A DNA stretch of 64,000 bases from Caenorhabditis elegans (GCF_000002985.6 NC_003282.8:9176001-9240000), one strand, 5' to 3'. Counted from the stretch's first letter, positions 38,240-49,135 are shown. Notes: generated from the letters alone by a model not told the origin. Numbers and translations are program-made.

Positions 38240-38665
38240 TATATATGTTCTGTTATATTGTTAGTCAATCAAATTTCATGAATCACCATGTTCACAACAA
38301 CAATTATCTATCAGTTTCACATTTATTAAATTAATTTAATTGTCTTTCGATTTACCAATGATTCCAATTCTCAATTATCTCCAAAATAAAAAAAAAATAC
38401 CAAAATAAATGTTCATGTGTAAAGGGCTCGTCAGTTAGGAAATTGCTAAGAACCTAAAACGTCCAAATATATTAAAACTATTCAAACATTTTTCTAAATG
38501 TTTGTTTACAGAAATAATATGAGTTGAAAGCATTGTCTATCGACCAATAACAGAAAAGTGGTGCTATTTTTTTGGAAAATTTGCCAATTTGCCAAAACTA
38601 TGAATGAAAATTATTTTGAATTTGAGTTTATTTAACTTAAAAGAAGAAATAAAATTTTAGGGTAT
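38240..38665. other. Intergenic, nothing recognised
   Basis: AT-rich DNA between the secreted-protein gene and the first mariner-like element. No supported gene. Confidence 0.5.
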
Positions 38666-38669
38666 TTTA

Positions 38670-39601
38670 CAGGGTGGCCCATAACTATGCGGATCGAGTT
38701 GCTCTCATGAATAGATGTTTTTTTCACTCCTTACAAAATTTAAGTGATTGTTTCATTTATTCATTGATAGGTGACATGTTTTCCTATTAGTTGATTTCAA
38801 TAAATGTTAATTTGTTAAACTGCGCAATCTAGGCAGAGTCGTCAAACTAGCATTATCACCAACACTGACGACTTTTTGGCACGCAACATTTTTTTGAGTG
38901 TTTTGAGTCTGGAAGTTTCGAAGCCGATTTTTTCTACAGTAATGTATGTTTTAGATGCGAAAAATATTCCTTCATAAATGTTGACGTATATGGAATTTCT
39001 CCATAAAATTCCAGCTCCTGCTGGGTGAGTGTTTGAGAGTAACAAAAGCCGATTTTACAAGGAGTTCAGTAGCTACTGTCAGATGTCGGTGTATCTCAAC
39101 CATGAAATGAGATAAACACACATTTTTTTTCCGCAAGGAAAGGAAAAGATTAGTAGAACGTTATGACTTTTTATCGAAACATTTACTTCTCACATAACCG
39201 ACATGCCAAGTCGAACGTCGGCTTTCTGATTTTTTTTGATTTGGCTTCCTTCAATCAATAACCACAACATTTCCAGATACAAGCAGTCATAAGTTGTATT
39301 GCAAAACGAATTCTCAGAGAAAAGTCAATCCAAATATGATTGCAAGAGTGCTCATATTTGCAACAGTGCCTAGAAATGACAATAAAAAGAAAAACATCTT
39401 TGAGTTGCGTGCCAACGTGAAAGTTTTTTCGGAATGTCAGCAGGCCTGTAGAATTGCACAAGCGGATATTTTGAAAGTTTGACATCATATTTTGTTCCTT
39501 AGCAAATTTGGAATTAAATATGTGTTGTTATCAAATATTTGAATGTACAAATCAGATTTTATAAGCGCGACTTGCGGTCCGCATAATTATGGGCCACCCT
39601 G
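38670..39601. mobile_element. Mariner-like element, decayed (932 bp)
   Basis: Terminal inverted repeats CAGGGTGGCCCATAACTATG and CATAATTATGGGCCACCCTG (one mismatch), with a TA on each side (38668-38669 and 39602-39603), the target preferred by Tc1/mariner transposons. Inside, a broken plus-strand frame (39294-39482) includes KVNPNMIARVLIFATVPRND and FELRANVKVFSECQQACR, which fits poorly but recognisably to a mariner transposase helix-turn-helix and downstream region. No intact transposase. Confidence 0.85.
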
Positions 39602-39609
39602 TATTTAGA

Positions 39610-41723
39610 CATTCGGTTAAATATGAACAATGTTTCATTTAATTTTGGTATTGGTTAAGCAGATTTTTTCCGGAAAAAACGACACACCAAGATTGTGATA
39701 ACTTGGCATTCCACCATCTATATTAATTCAAACCACATTACTAGTGAAACTTATTTGATTTTTCTTTCAAAAATTGTACTTGTTTGGTATTTCGCCCCTC
39801 AGTTGCACTCATTCCACTTGAAAAGTTTCCAAAAAACGTTCAAGGTCGAACGAAATTTCCGAAAAATAATTCACATTTTTTACGATTCACAACTATTATT
39901 TTTTGTCATATTACTTGCCCTTTTCCATTTCAGTTTGCATCCTTCAAAATGTATTTCTATGGCCAAAAGATTCTGACGTCATCAGTATTTTCGTCGTGCC
40001 GTTTTTGATGTGCTCCGGCTCTTTTGCTTACTACTTTTTTCTTGAGAAACGTGCAGTTTTCTGTTTTTGCTAGGGATTAGAAAACATATATGTTATCTGG
40101 TTCCAGACTTCTCCTTATTTGAAGAGATTAACTTTCTGAAATTGTTGGGATTTCCAATTGTCGGTAATTCAAATCTAAGCAGTTTCTGAAATCACCGATT
40201 ACTGGAACATTTAGATCTCCGCAAATCTCTAGTTACAAATAGGTTTGGAACGACAATTTCACATGAAGCAACATTCTGGACATTTTAATGAAAAACTAGG
40301 CAGACTTATACTTTCAGAAAATAGCGTTGAGCACACAGCGCAAACTTTCACAATTCAATCGTTTCCCACCCTTTCAATAAAATAACAAAAAATCCGAAAA
40401 ATTCCTCGACCTATCTCTTATCTTTCTATTATTTTTCTCAATCTGCAGTGGTTTTTGATGTTCCGCCCTCTTCCGTTTGTCCTCACGCACACAATGACAC
40501 GTATTCCTCTCGGACTCTCTCCCATTTTTGCTTCTGCTCACATATCTGAACTACTTGCGCGGACCGAGTCAACGAGTGAGTGTACGAGATTGAGAGTGGA
40601 CCAGACATTGACAGAAGGCCATTTGAACGTAGAGATAGTGGATGTTCGGTTAGAAACGCAGACAGTTATGATGGTTACTACTGAGCCTCTCTAACCCCCT
40701 CGGTTTTCCGTTCATTTGCGATGCCCACGTGCCGTTTTAAACACATCCTTTTTTGCTGCTTTGTATGACCTATAATCTTTAGTAAATGTATACATTTCAA
40801 TGTAATATTTACTTGAGGGCAGGAACCAAACCAAAAAATTATTTCTTTGAAGTAATTTAATTTTCATTAAATTAACTGCACACTTTTAAAATCGTTGCAT
40901 ACTTTCTGATAAAGCACATGGAAACTTTGAAAACATTGACGATATTTACAGATTTTACAGTTACGAAAGTTGAACACATTTTTGTATTCTCCATTTATGC
41001 ATTTTTCCACTTCTCATTGTTCTCCGAAAAAGAAAGAATAGTGTAAGTAACACGAGCTTGACCTCAACATATGCTGGGCGCCCGTAGAAATGACGCAATT
41101 CTTTAGATCTCTGCGCTCCCGTTTCACTGCTCTCCGCCTGGCTACTGCCACCACGTTTATTTCTTATCGCTATTTCAAGTGTTCGTCATATTTTTTATGT
41201 GATTTTTAGTTTATTCTGTCGTGTGACTTTTCTAAAACAAATTTTTGGCACAACTTGCATCATTGCAGAATTTGCAAAATTTGTGGTTGGCGTCATTTTA
41301 TAGATCGTTACGACAAGAAAGTTTTTGATTTCAGATTTAGACTGGAATATGTAGCTACTTTTTGATTAAGTCTTTCCACAAGAACAAATTTTCACATAAA
41401 TATTTGATGATGTTGTTGTTTGCCCAAATATCAGAGAAATGCTTAATATTTCAATGTCCTTCCCTTCAAACTTACATGTATTTATTCCTAAATAACTAAC
41501 CGATTTCCTGATCTTATTTAAAAAGACCAAAACTCTCATTTTTCTGTACGACTGAACCAGTAGATGATTTTGCCAAAAAATTCGATGATAAATGGCTATC
41601 ATCTTAGACTCTGCTGTTTCTCGTTCTTATCTTGTAAACAAGTATCAGGTCACTCCTTGTTTTTATTCCCTTCTTCTCTTTAGAATCGAAAATATTTTCA
41701 AAAATCTTTAAAATTAATATTTC
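39610..41723. other. Intergenic region upstream of the transporter gene
   Basis: No supported exons. Two GC-richer patches (about 40450-40700 and 41060-41160) resemble promoter-proximal sequence, and the second is about 600 bases ahead of the transporter start. An open frame at 40455-40694 lacks splice or start support. Confidence 0.45.
41715..41723 (+). promoter_or_regulatory. Probable trans-splice acceptor of the transporter gene
   Basis: ATATTTCAG about 30 bases before the ATG at 41754 matches the nematode acceptor consensus and is well placed for spliced-leader addition. Inferred from position. Confidence 0.4.
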
Positions 41724-41753
41724 AGTTCAACTCAACTCCACTAACCTATCACA

Positions 41754-44173
41754 ATGCACATCATTCCACCCGGTATCTACCGGGTAGATGTGCTCATTTT
41801 GATCTCATACCAAATGTGCCATTTCTTCTCAATTCAGCAACTGTTTCCCATTTTCCTGAACTACACTCCAAAGACAAACTGCATCCAGACTGCCCAAGGT
41901 AAAAAAACTGAAGAGAACAGCGAAAAAAACTGAAGTAAACCAGCGCCTTGGACCGCTCGGCCATCTCTCCGCACGAGAACTAGCTTTGAAAATGACAATT
42001 TTGAATAAATGAGAAGAGTGACTGCAGCTGCAGCACTTGAGAGATAGATCGCTCGTCAACACCTGTGGTTTTCTCGCTGAAGTCTCCATAGAAAGTATCT
42101 TGCAATTATTTTTTCAGGAAAAGTATGCTACGATGTTCCAAAATCCAAGTGCCTCGAGTACAATGAAAATTTCCCTAACCTTTGCGCCAATTTGACTGGA
42201 ACAGCTCTTTCGGATTGCCACACAGAGAAATCACATTCTTATTATTCATCCGCCGCTATGGAATTCGAAATTTACTGTCGTCCCGGATGGAAGGATTTCC
42301 GTCCAGCTTTTGTTCAATACGTTGGCGTACTCATCGGAAATATTATTCTCGGATATGTAGCTGATCAAATTGGCCGAAAGAAGACTTTTATTCTGTCAAT
42401 GCTCATTGGAATTCCATCACTTTCACTCTCAGCCACATTCAATTCCATTGCCGCATTCTACATTTTCCGCGCTTTAACTGGAATCGGAATCGCTGGAACA
42501 ATGATTGTCGGATGGGCTTATTTTTCCGAGTTGGTATCGCCACATCAGAGATTTAAGCTCCGAACATTCAGTAACTGGGTAAATAGTTTCATTCTAGAAT
42601 GTCTGCAATTTACCTAATCAATTTTTCAGGCAAATGCACGTATAATGCTAACTTTGGTAGCCTTATTCACTGGAGAATGGCGTCTATCATCTCATGTATC
42701 TGCTGTTATTTCTCTTATCACTCTTGCGATCGTCTATTTTATTCTTCCTGAATCTCACATTTGGCTCCGTAAAAAAGGACGTTATGAGGAGGCAGAAGTG
42801 AGCCGAAAAAGGATTGCTGATCTCGCTGGAATCGAATTTGTTCCAAGTATGAAAACTGTATTTTTCAGAAATTGTTGTTTTTTCTAACTTTTCAATTCTT
42901 TCAGTGCCACCACCAGAGAAAGCTGCGGACAACGTTGAGCCAGAAAAGGCCGTCAATATTTGCACAGTATTCGCTGATCCTCAACTTCGCAAGAATATTC
43001 TGATTCTTTGGCTCATGTAATTTCACATTTTAAATTTTTCTTAGGAAAACTTAAATTTTCAGGTGGTTCGTAACTGGAATGACCGCTTATTTGACCGATT
43101 TGTGTGGAGGAGATATGACAAAGAACTTCTGGGTTGGACAATTCCTTTCTGGAATTTTGCTTTCAGTTGTGAGAATCGTAAGTTGAAATATTAACCAGAC
43201 ACGAAATTCTACGATTTTGGCCTCAAAAATACGGTGCCGGGTCTCGAAACGCATGTAAAGATTACTGTAGTTTCAAACTTTTGTTGAGGCTGAATTTTTA
43301 TCGGCTTTTCATACTTTTTCGAAATCAGAAAGACAAAAAATATGAACAAATTGTGAGAAAAACTTAAAAAATCCCTGAAAATTACGCAGAACAAGATATT
43401 GAAAGTTACAGTAATCTTTATAGGCGCACATCTGTTTGTATTTTACAAAAAAATGTTTCGAGACTGGGTACTGTATGTACAAAACTCCCCGTCTGGGTAA
43501 ATTTTTCAATTTAATGAATACATTTTCTAGATCATGGGCTTCGCTGACGGCTACCTTCCATGGATGGGACGCCGTTTCGTACTTCTATGCTCTCAATCTC
43601 TTGCTATTGTCTTCTTCGGATGTGTCATTGCCTTCTTGTTTGCCGGAGAAAAGGGGCAATGGTATTACACGGCAGTCTATTTGGCATCATTCGTGTTCAC
43701 ATCAATTGTTTGGGAACCATGCTACTTGTGTGCTTCTGAGCTCATGCCAACAGATGTTCGTGCCACGTCAACTGCTTCATGCTCAATCGTAGGAAGATTC
43801 GCCAACATTGGAGCATCTATGCTGGTTAGTTTTCATTACAGATCTTAGGAAATTATCTTGAATTTTACATTTTAAAACCTAAAATATTTAAATTTCTTAA
43901 ATTACAGAGTGGTCTCAAAACCGTCTACGAGCCAGGAGTACATATGATCTCAATCAGTCTCGGTCTTACCAATGTGGTAGCCGCCTACTTCTTCCTTCAG
44001 GAAACCAAGAATTGTAGTTTGGACAAGGCTGGAACATCTGCAGCAAAGCCAGCTGAAAAGGCGTATGTTTTATTATAGGAAATACACTTTTAATTCTTTA
44101 ATTTTTCAGTAACGAGCAAGAAATGAAGGATCTCATCAACAAAGGCGAGGAAGAAGACGTCGAGAAGAAATAA
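41754..44173 (+). CDS. SLC22-like organic ion transporter (MFS, 520 aa)
   Basis: Eight exons: 41754-41898, 42118-42578, 42630-42846, 42905-43016, 43063-43177, 43531-43824, 43908-44062 and 44110-44173 (TAA). All junctions keep phase and the total is 520 residues, normal for organic cation/anion transporters. The order fits the family: a first hydrophobic segment (VDVLILISYQMCHFFSIQQLF), a large cysteine-rich outside loop (CIQTAQ...CRPGW) with an NLTG glycosylation site, MFS motif A (GYVADQIGRKKT) and an LPESHIWL block after helix 6. Motif-A-like GYLPWMGRR follows in the second half, then WEPCYLCASELMPTDVRAT and an acidic/lysine-rich cytosolic tail. It likely moves small organic ions across the plasma membrane; the substrate cannot be told. 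Intron 1 holds an antisense tRNA fragment and intron 5 a palindromic repeat. Confidence 0.9.
41941..41970 (-). repeat. 5' tRNA-Leu fragment (minus), in transporter intron 1
   Basis: On the minus strand, GGAGAGATGGCCGAGCGGTC followed by CAAGGCGCTG matches the acceptor 5' strand and D-arm of a leucine-type tRNA. The sequence then runs into T-rich DNA with no T-arm box B or matching 3' acceptor strand, so it is a truncated copy, not a working tRNA. Confidence 0.75.
43221..43475. repeat. Inverted-repeat element in transporter intron 5
   Basis: AAATACGGTGCCGGGTCTCG at the left and CGAGACTGGGTACTGTAT at the right are imperfect inverted copies, as are AAAGATTACTGTAGTTTC and GAAAGTTACAGTAATCTTT inside them. 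This is a typical dispersed palindromic Caenorhabditis repeat. Confidence 0.75.
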
Positions 44174-44376
44174 AGCATCCGTCGGATTGAAATTTATTTG
44201 TTTGATTCAAAATTATCTTACCTCGTTCAATTTTATCCTCTCCTTTTTCATCTCTTTCCAGTATTTTGTTATTTTGTTCCAGTTTTTTTTTGAATTCAGA
44301 GGCAACCCACACAGCATAATCAACTCGCACCTCTATTCACTGTCCATTTTTTTTTCTTGAATAGTTTGAAAAACTC

Positions 44377-44382
44377 AATAAA
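44377..44382 (+). terminator. Transporter gene polyadenylation signal AATAAA
   Basis: AATAAA about 200 bases after the transporter TAA, in AT-rich sequence. Confidence 0.65.
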
Positions 44383-44531
44383 CAAAATTAAATAATTAAT
44401 TCAGCTGAATGTGTTTCACAAGTGTACAACAGCTTCCGAAAGCTTTCAAACTAGATCTTCCTACATAAAATCTCAAAACTATAGGCCGAAGTTTTCTATA
44501 CGAAATATAGCAAAGACCACTCAAGTTGCGC

Positions 44532-44729
44532 TCATTCTGCAAAAACAACACAACATTTGAAATATTTAAGAAAACAGAACGATAATAAATAACCCTTTTT
44601 CATATCCAACAAACTGGTCTCACCACCATTCATGAAGCCACGTAGAAGAAAATCTCCCAACTTAAACAAGGATTTCAGGAAGAGATGTGCAAAGAAGAGG
44701 CCGGCCCAGGAACCTTCTGGATCCATAAC
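44532..44729 (-). CDS. C-terminal exons of an unrecognised minus-strand gene
   Basis: A GC-richer exon at 44729-44624 follows a CTATGTTATAG acceptor and reads VMDPEGSWAGLFF, then LFKLGDFLLRGFMNGG, ending at G|GTGAGACC. The next acceptor (GTTTTTGCAG) at 44537-44538 adds only Glu and a TGA. Codon choice looks coding, and the segment is hydrophobic enough to be membrane-associated. No upstream exons were located beyond 44.73 kb, so the gene is either incomplete or a fragment. Alternatively the ATG just inside the exon is the start of a very small protein. Confidence 0.35.
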   Translation of the reverse strand, partial: VMDPEGSWAGLFFAHLFLKSLFKLGDFLLRGFMNGGETSLLDMKKGYLLSFCFLKYFKCCVVFAE

Positions 44730-44924
44730 CTATAACATAGGTTGCATTCGAACTATTAAATTGACACAGAAGTGCTTAATTTAAAAGAGTAGATTTGGCT
44801 TAATCTGTCAGAGAAGCCAAAATCTCAACTTTTTCAGTCACATTCAAATAATTGATAAAATTGACAAAACCCTATTTGTGCCGAAAATCTTCCACGTGGC
44901 ACATTTTCTCATTTATTCCACTCA

Positions 44925-45161
44925 ATGAGCCACGCGGAATCAAGCTTTCGGGCACTAGGATTCTCACACACACACACAACTCAAGTTCAGCAAATATCAT
45001 CGTGTTTTTCATATTTCAAAAAATTCAACCGTGGTGTTTGGGTAATTTCTAGAAACTGCAAATATTTCTTGTTTTTTTTACAGCTTCTTCGGGAAAAAAC
45101 ATCTTATCATTGGGGATCAACAGTCATCAAAAAACTATTCTCAAAAAACGAAGGTCTTTGA
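44925..45161 (+). CDS. Candidate very small gene (64 aa spliced)
   Basis: ATG at 44925 begins MSHAESSFRALGFSHTHTTQ. A 42-base intron with good sites (TGG|GTAATT ... TTTTTTACAG, 45042-45083) removes a low-complexity stretch and joins in phase to LLREKTSYHWGSTVIKKLFS, ending in TGA. Unspliced, the frame also stays open (78 codons). A 42-base intron is a normal size for a worm. There is no known motif. It could be chance, because a CA repeat supplies part of the frame. Confidence 0.3.
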   Translation: MSHAESSFRALGFSHTHTTQVQQISSCFSYFKKFNRGVWVISRNCKYFLFFLQLLREKTSYHWGSTVIKKLFSKNEGL

Positions 45162-45404
45162 GCGTCCTCCCACTCGTTTTTTGGGAAGCTAAGCAAAATT
45201 ATTGTCTGGTCATTTGTGTAATTTGTATTATTTTATGAAAATTTATAACAATCATTCGTGAAAAATGGCTGTTTTTAGGCAAAATTTTCACAACAGACAA
45301 TTTTTACTTTTTTGAAAGGAAAGAGTCCGAGCATAAGTTGCCACAAAAAATACCTATTCGCTCGGGATTAGCTATTTTGAGTGTCCATAGTCTTGATGAT
45401 TATA

Positions 45405-46351
45405 CAGGGTGGGCCAAAAGTATGGTAACACATGAAGCGCTCTTTTACATGAGCTTTTCGCGCGACTGCCACGTCATACGTACATTCTTCGATCGAATAC
45501 TGATAGCTGAATAAATTTCCTTCAATTTGACCTAAAATTTGCAATGTTTCCCAATAAGGTGCGATTTTAATCACCTCGGCAATTTAGCGAACCCTTTCGA
45601 AAAAACGGTGTTTTGGCACGCGGCACTTCCCACACAAACGCACCTCCCACGCACGCCAATAATTTTCAGATGTATGATTTTTATGTTAAATTCAAAGTTA
45701 AAGAAGTGAAGAAGCGCTTTTGATTGTTTTTGTAGCCTATAAAAATTTTCTGTGTCGGCACTGGCGCCTAGCAATAACCTTTGAATATTTCATGAATTCA
45801 ACTTTGCGAAATTTACTCAGTTTTTTTGGTTTCGAAAGGCGTAACGTCCCACAAAATCATCCGAGCTAAATTTTTTATAAAAAATCTGAAAAGTCAGGTC
45901 AAAACGTGCCAAAAAGTACAAAAATGAATTTTTCTTCATACTGCTGCCGCCGCTCACATCCATCTTTCTGGCGACTGTGTCATTCAAGACTTCAGCTACT
46001 GCCACAGTCCATGACAGAAATACCACGATAGAATTTTTTTGGATTTTTGTTTTTAAAGAATCTCCAGACCAAGAGCATTCTTTGAACTATAAAAACTTGT
46101 AAGACACTTGATGGATTCCTTGAGAAAAAAGTAGAAATCCCGCAGAATGCCAACTTGCGTGCCAAAAAGATCGTGATCTCAAAAGTTCTGAAGGCCTGCA
46201 GCGATGTGGATGGGGATATTTTGAAAATTCAAAACGTTCATCTGGTCAGTATTTTATGGAGAACAAAACTTTTACAAATTGATGTAATAACTCTCTCCAC
46301 ACGTAAAGTTATAGAGCTGCAAACGTGTTACCATACTTTTGGCCCACCCTG
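45405..46351. mobile_element. Mariner-like element, decayed (947 bp)
   Basis: Terminal inverted repeats CAGGGTGGGCCAAAAGTATG and CATACTTTTGGCCCACCCTG are perfect, extend at least six bases further, and are flanked by TA (45403-45404 and 46352-46353). An internal fragment (NANLRAKKIVISKVLKACSD) aligns with the FELRANVKVFSECQQACR region of the element at 38.67 kb, so both derive from the same or sister mariner families. The transposase is not intact. Confidence 0.9.
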
Positions 46352-46353
46352 TA

Positions 46354-47550
46354 TAGAAACTAGTTACTTTATCACATAAGCGCATCAGGAGACGTTGGGC
46401 TCTAGACCGTCTGAAAAATGGAGGAAAATTATAGATTCCCGATGTTCTAAGGTTCTCACCAGTGCTGTGCGGCTCTTGAAAAAAACGCCGTGAGCCGAGA
46501 GCCGCACAGCATTGGTTCTCACTACCTTCAACGTTGAAGGATCATTTATGGAAATTGACGTGAACGGAAGGAAATATTGTTAATCTTTCAAGTTTGAAAT
46601 CTTTTGTTCACCCGTGGAGCAGGTCCCATATTTATAGACAAGCCTGTATTAAATATTGATTTGGTTGCTATCACTCTGTAGATGAAACAGCTAAATTTGT
46701 TAGTTGTATGCTTGTATTAATATGATCTTTAAATGAGCTTAGAAATCTTATATATAAAAATTTGATGAGTATCCAAAAGTTTTCCAGCAAATTATGATGG
46801 TTTTTCAGTTTCAGAACAAATAAATAATAATAGGATTCCAATGTACATATTTACGACCTAGGTTTCCTAAGTCTTTGATGTTTCTGTCCGAATAGTGTTG
46901 CTTTAGGATATATCAACAACAGTTTAGAGATTCCAACTTTTTTATTGGATAATCTCACTGTAATCACGTTTAAATTTAGCAATAACATTTTATTTGGTAT
47001 ACATTTACATTGTAAAAAAATAAATTTCACGTTGATTTTCACGTACACTTTGAATAGTATTTCTCAAATTTAGTGAGCGAACGACATCACTCTTCTTTCT
47101 GTTTTCGGTTGCTCATCGTATCGATGTGAGTTGTTGTATTCGTCTAATAAGACTTCCAGCAGACCGAAAAATGATTAATTTGATAAAAGCCATTGCGAAC
47201 AAGATATTAAGAAAACGTTTACAACAGATCTGAGCGGTACTCAAAATGGCTATGGCCGAACGCGGCTTAATTTGACGATACATAGGTAAAATGTGTGGTA
47301 TAACGGCAAAGGTTCTTGTCCATGTCGAATGCTACCCTTGTTTAAAATAAATGAAAGATCAATCGGAATCGTGCTCTGGAGTTGTTCAAATACTTGTTTT
47401 ATCAGGCTCACTATCTTAAAGGGGGAGTAGAGTTTGTGGGGAAATATATGTTTCTGACTCTAATTTTGCCCCTGATGCCGAATATCGATGTGAAAAAATT
47501 CAAAAAAATTTCCCTGATTTTATATTAATTTTTAAAATCCGAAAATTCAT
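46354..47550. other. Intergenic, with one short hairpin
   Basis: No supported gene. Contains the hairpin at 46457-46520 and a dispersed-repeat-like stretch from about 47415. Confidence 0.5.
46457..46520. repeat. Short inverted repeat / hairpin
   Basis: CACCAGTGCTGTGCGGCTCT and AGAGCCGCACAGCATTGGTT are near-perfect inverted copies separated by about 20 bases. The GC-rich stem stands out from the AT-rich surroundings and looks like the fused ends of a small MITE. Confidence 0.8.
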
Positions 47551-47553
47551 TGG

Positions 47554-48133
47554 ATGCCTATATGTGAGTTTTCAAACGCTGAATTTTTCCGCCAGAGACG
47601 CCCCGCCCACGAAACCGTGCCGCAAGTGTGGGTTTACGAGATGAATATTTTCCTTCTATTTTATTTGATTTTATACCGATTTTCGTCGATTTTTCTCATG
47701 TTTTCGCTGTTTTATATGAAATTTTTGTTATTTCTCTTAAATTATGCCTTTCTATTGATAAAATACACAAAATTCCATGAAAAATTCCATTTTCAGCACA
47801 AATTCGACGGGAAACGAGGAAAATCGCGGAGACACGACGATTTTTGGAAAGTGAGTACTTCTTATAGAAAATATTATTTAAAAAACAATTGAAAAGTAAG
47901 AATCGCTAAATAATTAAGTCCTAAAATCATCAGTATGTCGATTTATTCGGCAAATATCTTACTATCGTAATAAATTAAATTAAACTTCCTATTTTAATCC
48001 TAGTGCTTATCAATAGTCTCTTTACAAATCTCAATAACGAAAGTTCTCCACATTAATACAAACATTTAACATTTCAGTTATCGGGAACACGTTGATTCGT
48101 CGCGCTCCCGAGGACAATCTTCGATTTGTGTAG
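47554..48133 (+). CDS. Candidate 39-residue basic protein, three exons
   Basis: Exons 47554-47563, 47797-47850 and 48078-48133 join exactly in phase through ATAT|GTGAGT, ATTTTCAG, AAA|GTGAGT and ACATTTCAG. The peptide starts MPISQIRRETRKIAETRRF and ends RRAPEDNLRFV before TAG. An AATAAA lies 56 bases after the stop (48189). The two inner junctions are strong. The 10-base first exon is the weak point: it lies in sequence that looks repeat-derived, so the true 5' end may be elsewhere. No family recognised. Confidence 0.4.
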
Positions 48134-48188
48134 TTTGTTTCCCAAAAATGTTTTTTTTGTAAAGTTTATTGAATATAAACAGTCTTAT

Positions 48189-48194
48189 AATAAA
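48189..48194 (+). terminator. Polyadenylation signal AATAAA
   Basis: AATAAA 56 bases downstream of the TAG at 48131-48133, supporting the end of a plus-strand transcript here. Confidence 0.45.
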
Positions 48195-48250
48195 TTTACT
48201 TGTTTTGTCTAAAAAACAAAAGCATTACACACGAATAAGTAATAGATTTA

Positions 48251-48341
48251 TTGTCCACGGTTGCCTCCACCTTGCAGGGCTCGAAGAAGGACCAATATTT
48301 GGCGGCGAGCTGTGACAGCCTGAGCTCCGGCGGTGGCGCAG
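48251..48341 (-). pseudogene. Orphan terminal-exon fragment with biased codons (minus)
   Basis: On the minus strand a GC-rich frame reads ATAGAQAVTARRQILVLLRA, then LQGGGNRGQ and TAA, with AATAAA overlapping the stop. Codons (GCC, GTC, CGC, CTT, GGA, AAC) match those of highly expressed Caenorhabditis genes. The block begins abruptly near 48341, after which the frame meets a stop and no upstream exon was found. It is probably a copied last exon of a gene elsewhere. The plus strand is also open (GSKKDQYLAASCDSLSSGGG), so the orientation is not certain. Confidence 0.4.
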
Positions 48342-48631
48342 GCAGATTAAGTGTTGAAACAATTCCTGAGTTGTGATATTTTAGGTTTTAAGTTCTGAAG
48401 CTGCGTGGTAGAAACGGTTTGATGTGATTTCAAATTCTTTCAGTCTTCCAGCTCGAAAACTATTTTTTAATATTTCACTTGATACTAAAACAATTCAAAT
48501 TTCGAAATTATTTTCGGAAGTCGTAAACTGTAAGATCAGACTGTTGTGAGTGTGTATCCAAGAGCAGTTGTTTTTTAGATAATAGTCTAGCTAACTTTCA
48601 TGCTCACTCTTCAAAGGGGAGCCAGAGCTTC

Positions 48632-48712
48632 TATGACCGAGCAGTCAATGCATTGCGCCGTCGACGGCGCAAGCGTATACAATTCGCGCCGGTGGATTTC
48701 AAGCCCTACTTG
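48632..48712 (+). repeat. tRNA-like repeat with a perfect 20-bp palindrome
   Basis: TATGACCGAGCAGTCAATGC resembles a type II tRNA D-arm / box A, and GGTGGATTTCAAGCCC resembles a weak box B. Between them lies TTGCGCCGTCGACGGCGCAA (48653-48672), a perfect palindrome where an anticodon arm would be. It is likely a tRNA-derived repeat rather than a working tRNA. Confidence 0.5.
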
Positions 48713-48714
48713 AA

Positions 48715-49120
48715 AGTTAAAGAGTCAAAACAAAATAACTCGTTGTAAAGACATTTTCCACACAGTAAAAACCAGAGACACGAAACTTTTGCTGAGTAAA
48801 CGTATGAAATGTATAAAAGAATTTTGAACATGTTACGTTGCATGTACTCAAATATTCAAATTTATATTTCTGCGAATTGACTCAATAGAAATTTCAATTG
48901 GGAGTTGCAAGAATCTGTGCATAAAATGTTTCCAAACAAATCAAATATCGCATTGAAATAAGAATTTTCTTTGAAAGAAACCATTTTGAAAAACTAACGA
49001 CTGGTCAAAATTAGTTGAATTGTGAATTTTTTATTTGACGTGGATAAGATGAAATAAAAATCAGATAAGAAATACATTTTCCATTGAAAAAACATTTTTC
49101 TCAAATTGTATCCACGTTTT
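48715..49120. other. Intergenic, nothing recognised
   Basis: AT-rich sequence with no supported exon. It may contain the unfound 5' exon of the gene that follows. Confidence 0.4.
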
Positions 49121-49135
49121 ATAGATGACGACTCG

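Noticed and set aside
40455..40694. 79-codon frame upstream of the transporter gene
   Set aside because: Lies in a GC-rich promoter-like patch with no splice sites or motif.
48653..48672. Perfect 20-bp palindrome as an operator site
   Set aside because: It sits within a tRNA-like unit and is far from a supported promoter, so a structural or repeat origin is simpler.
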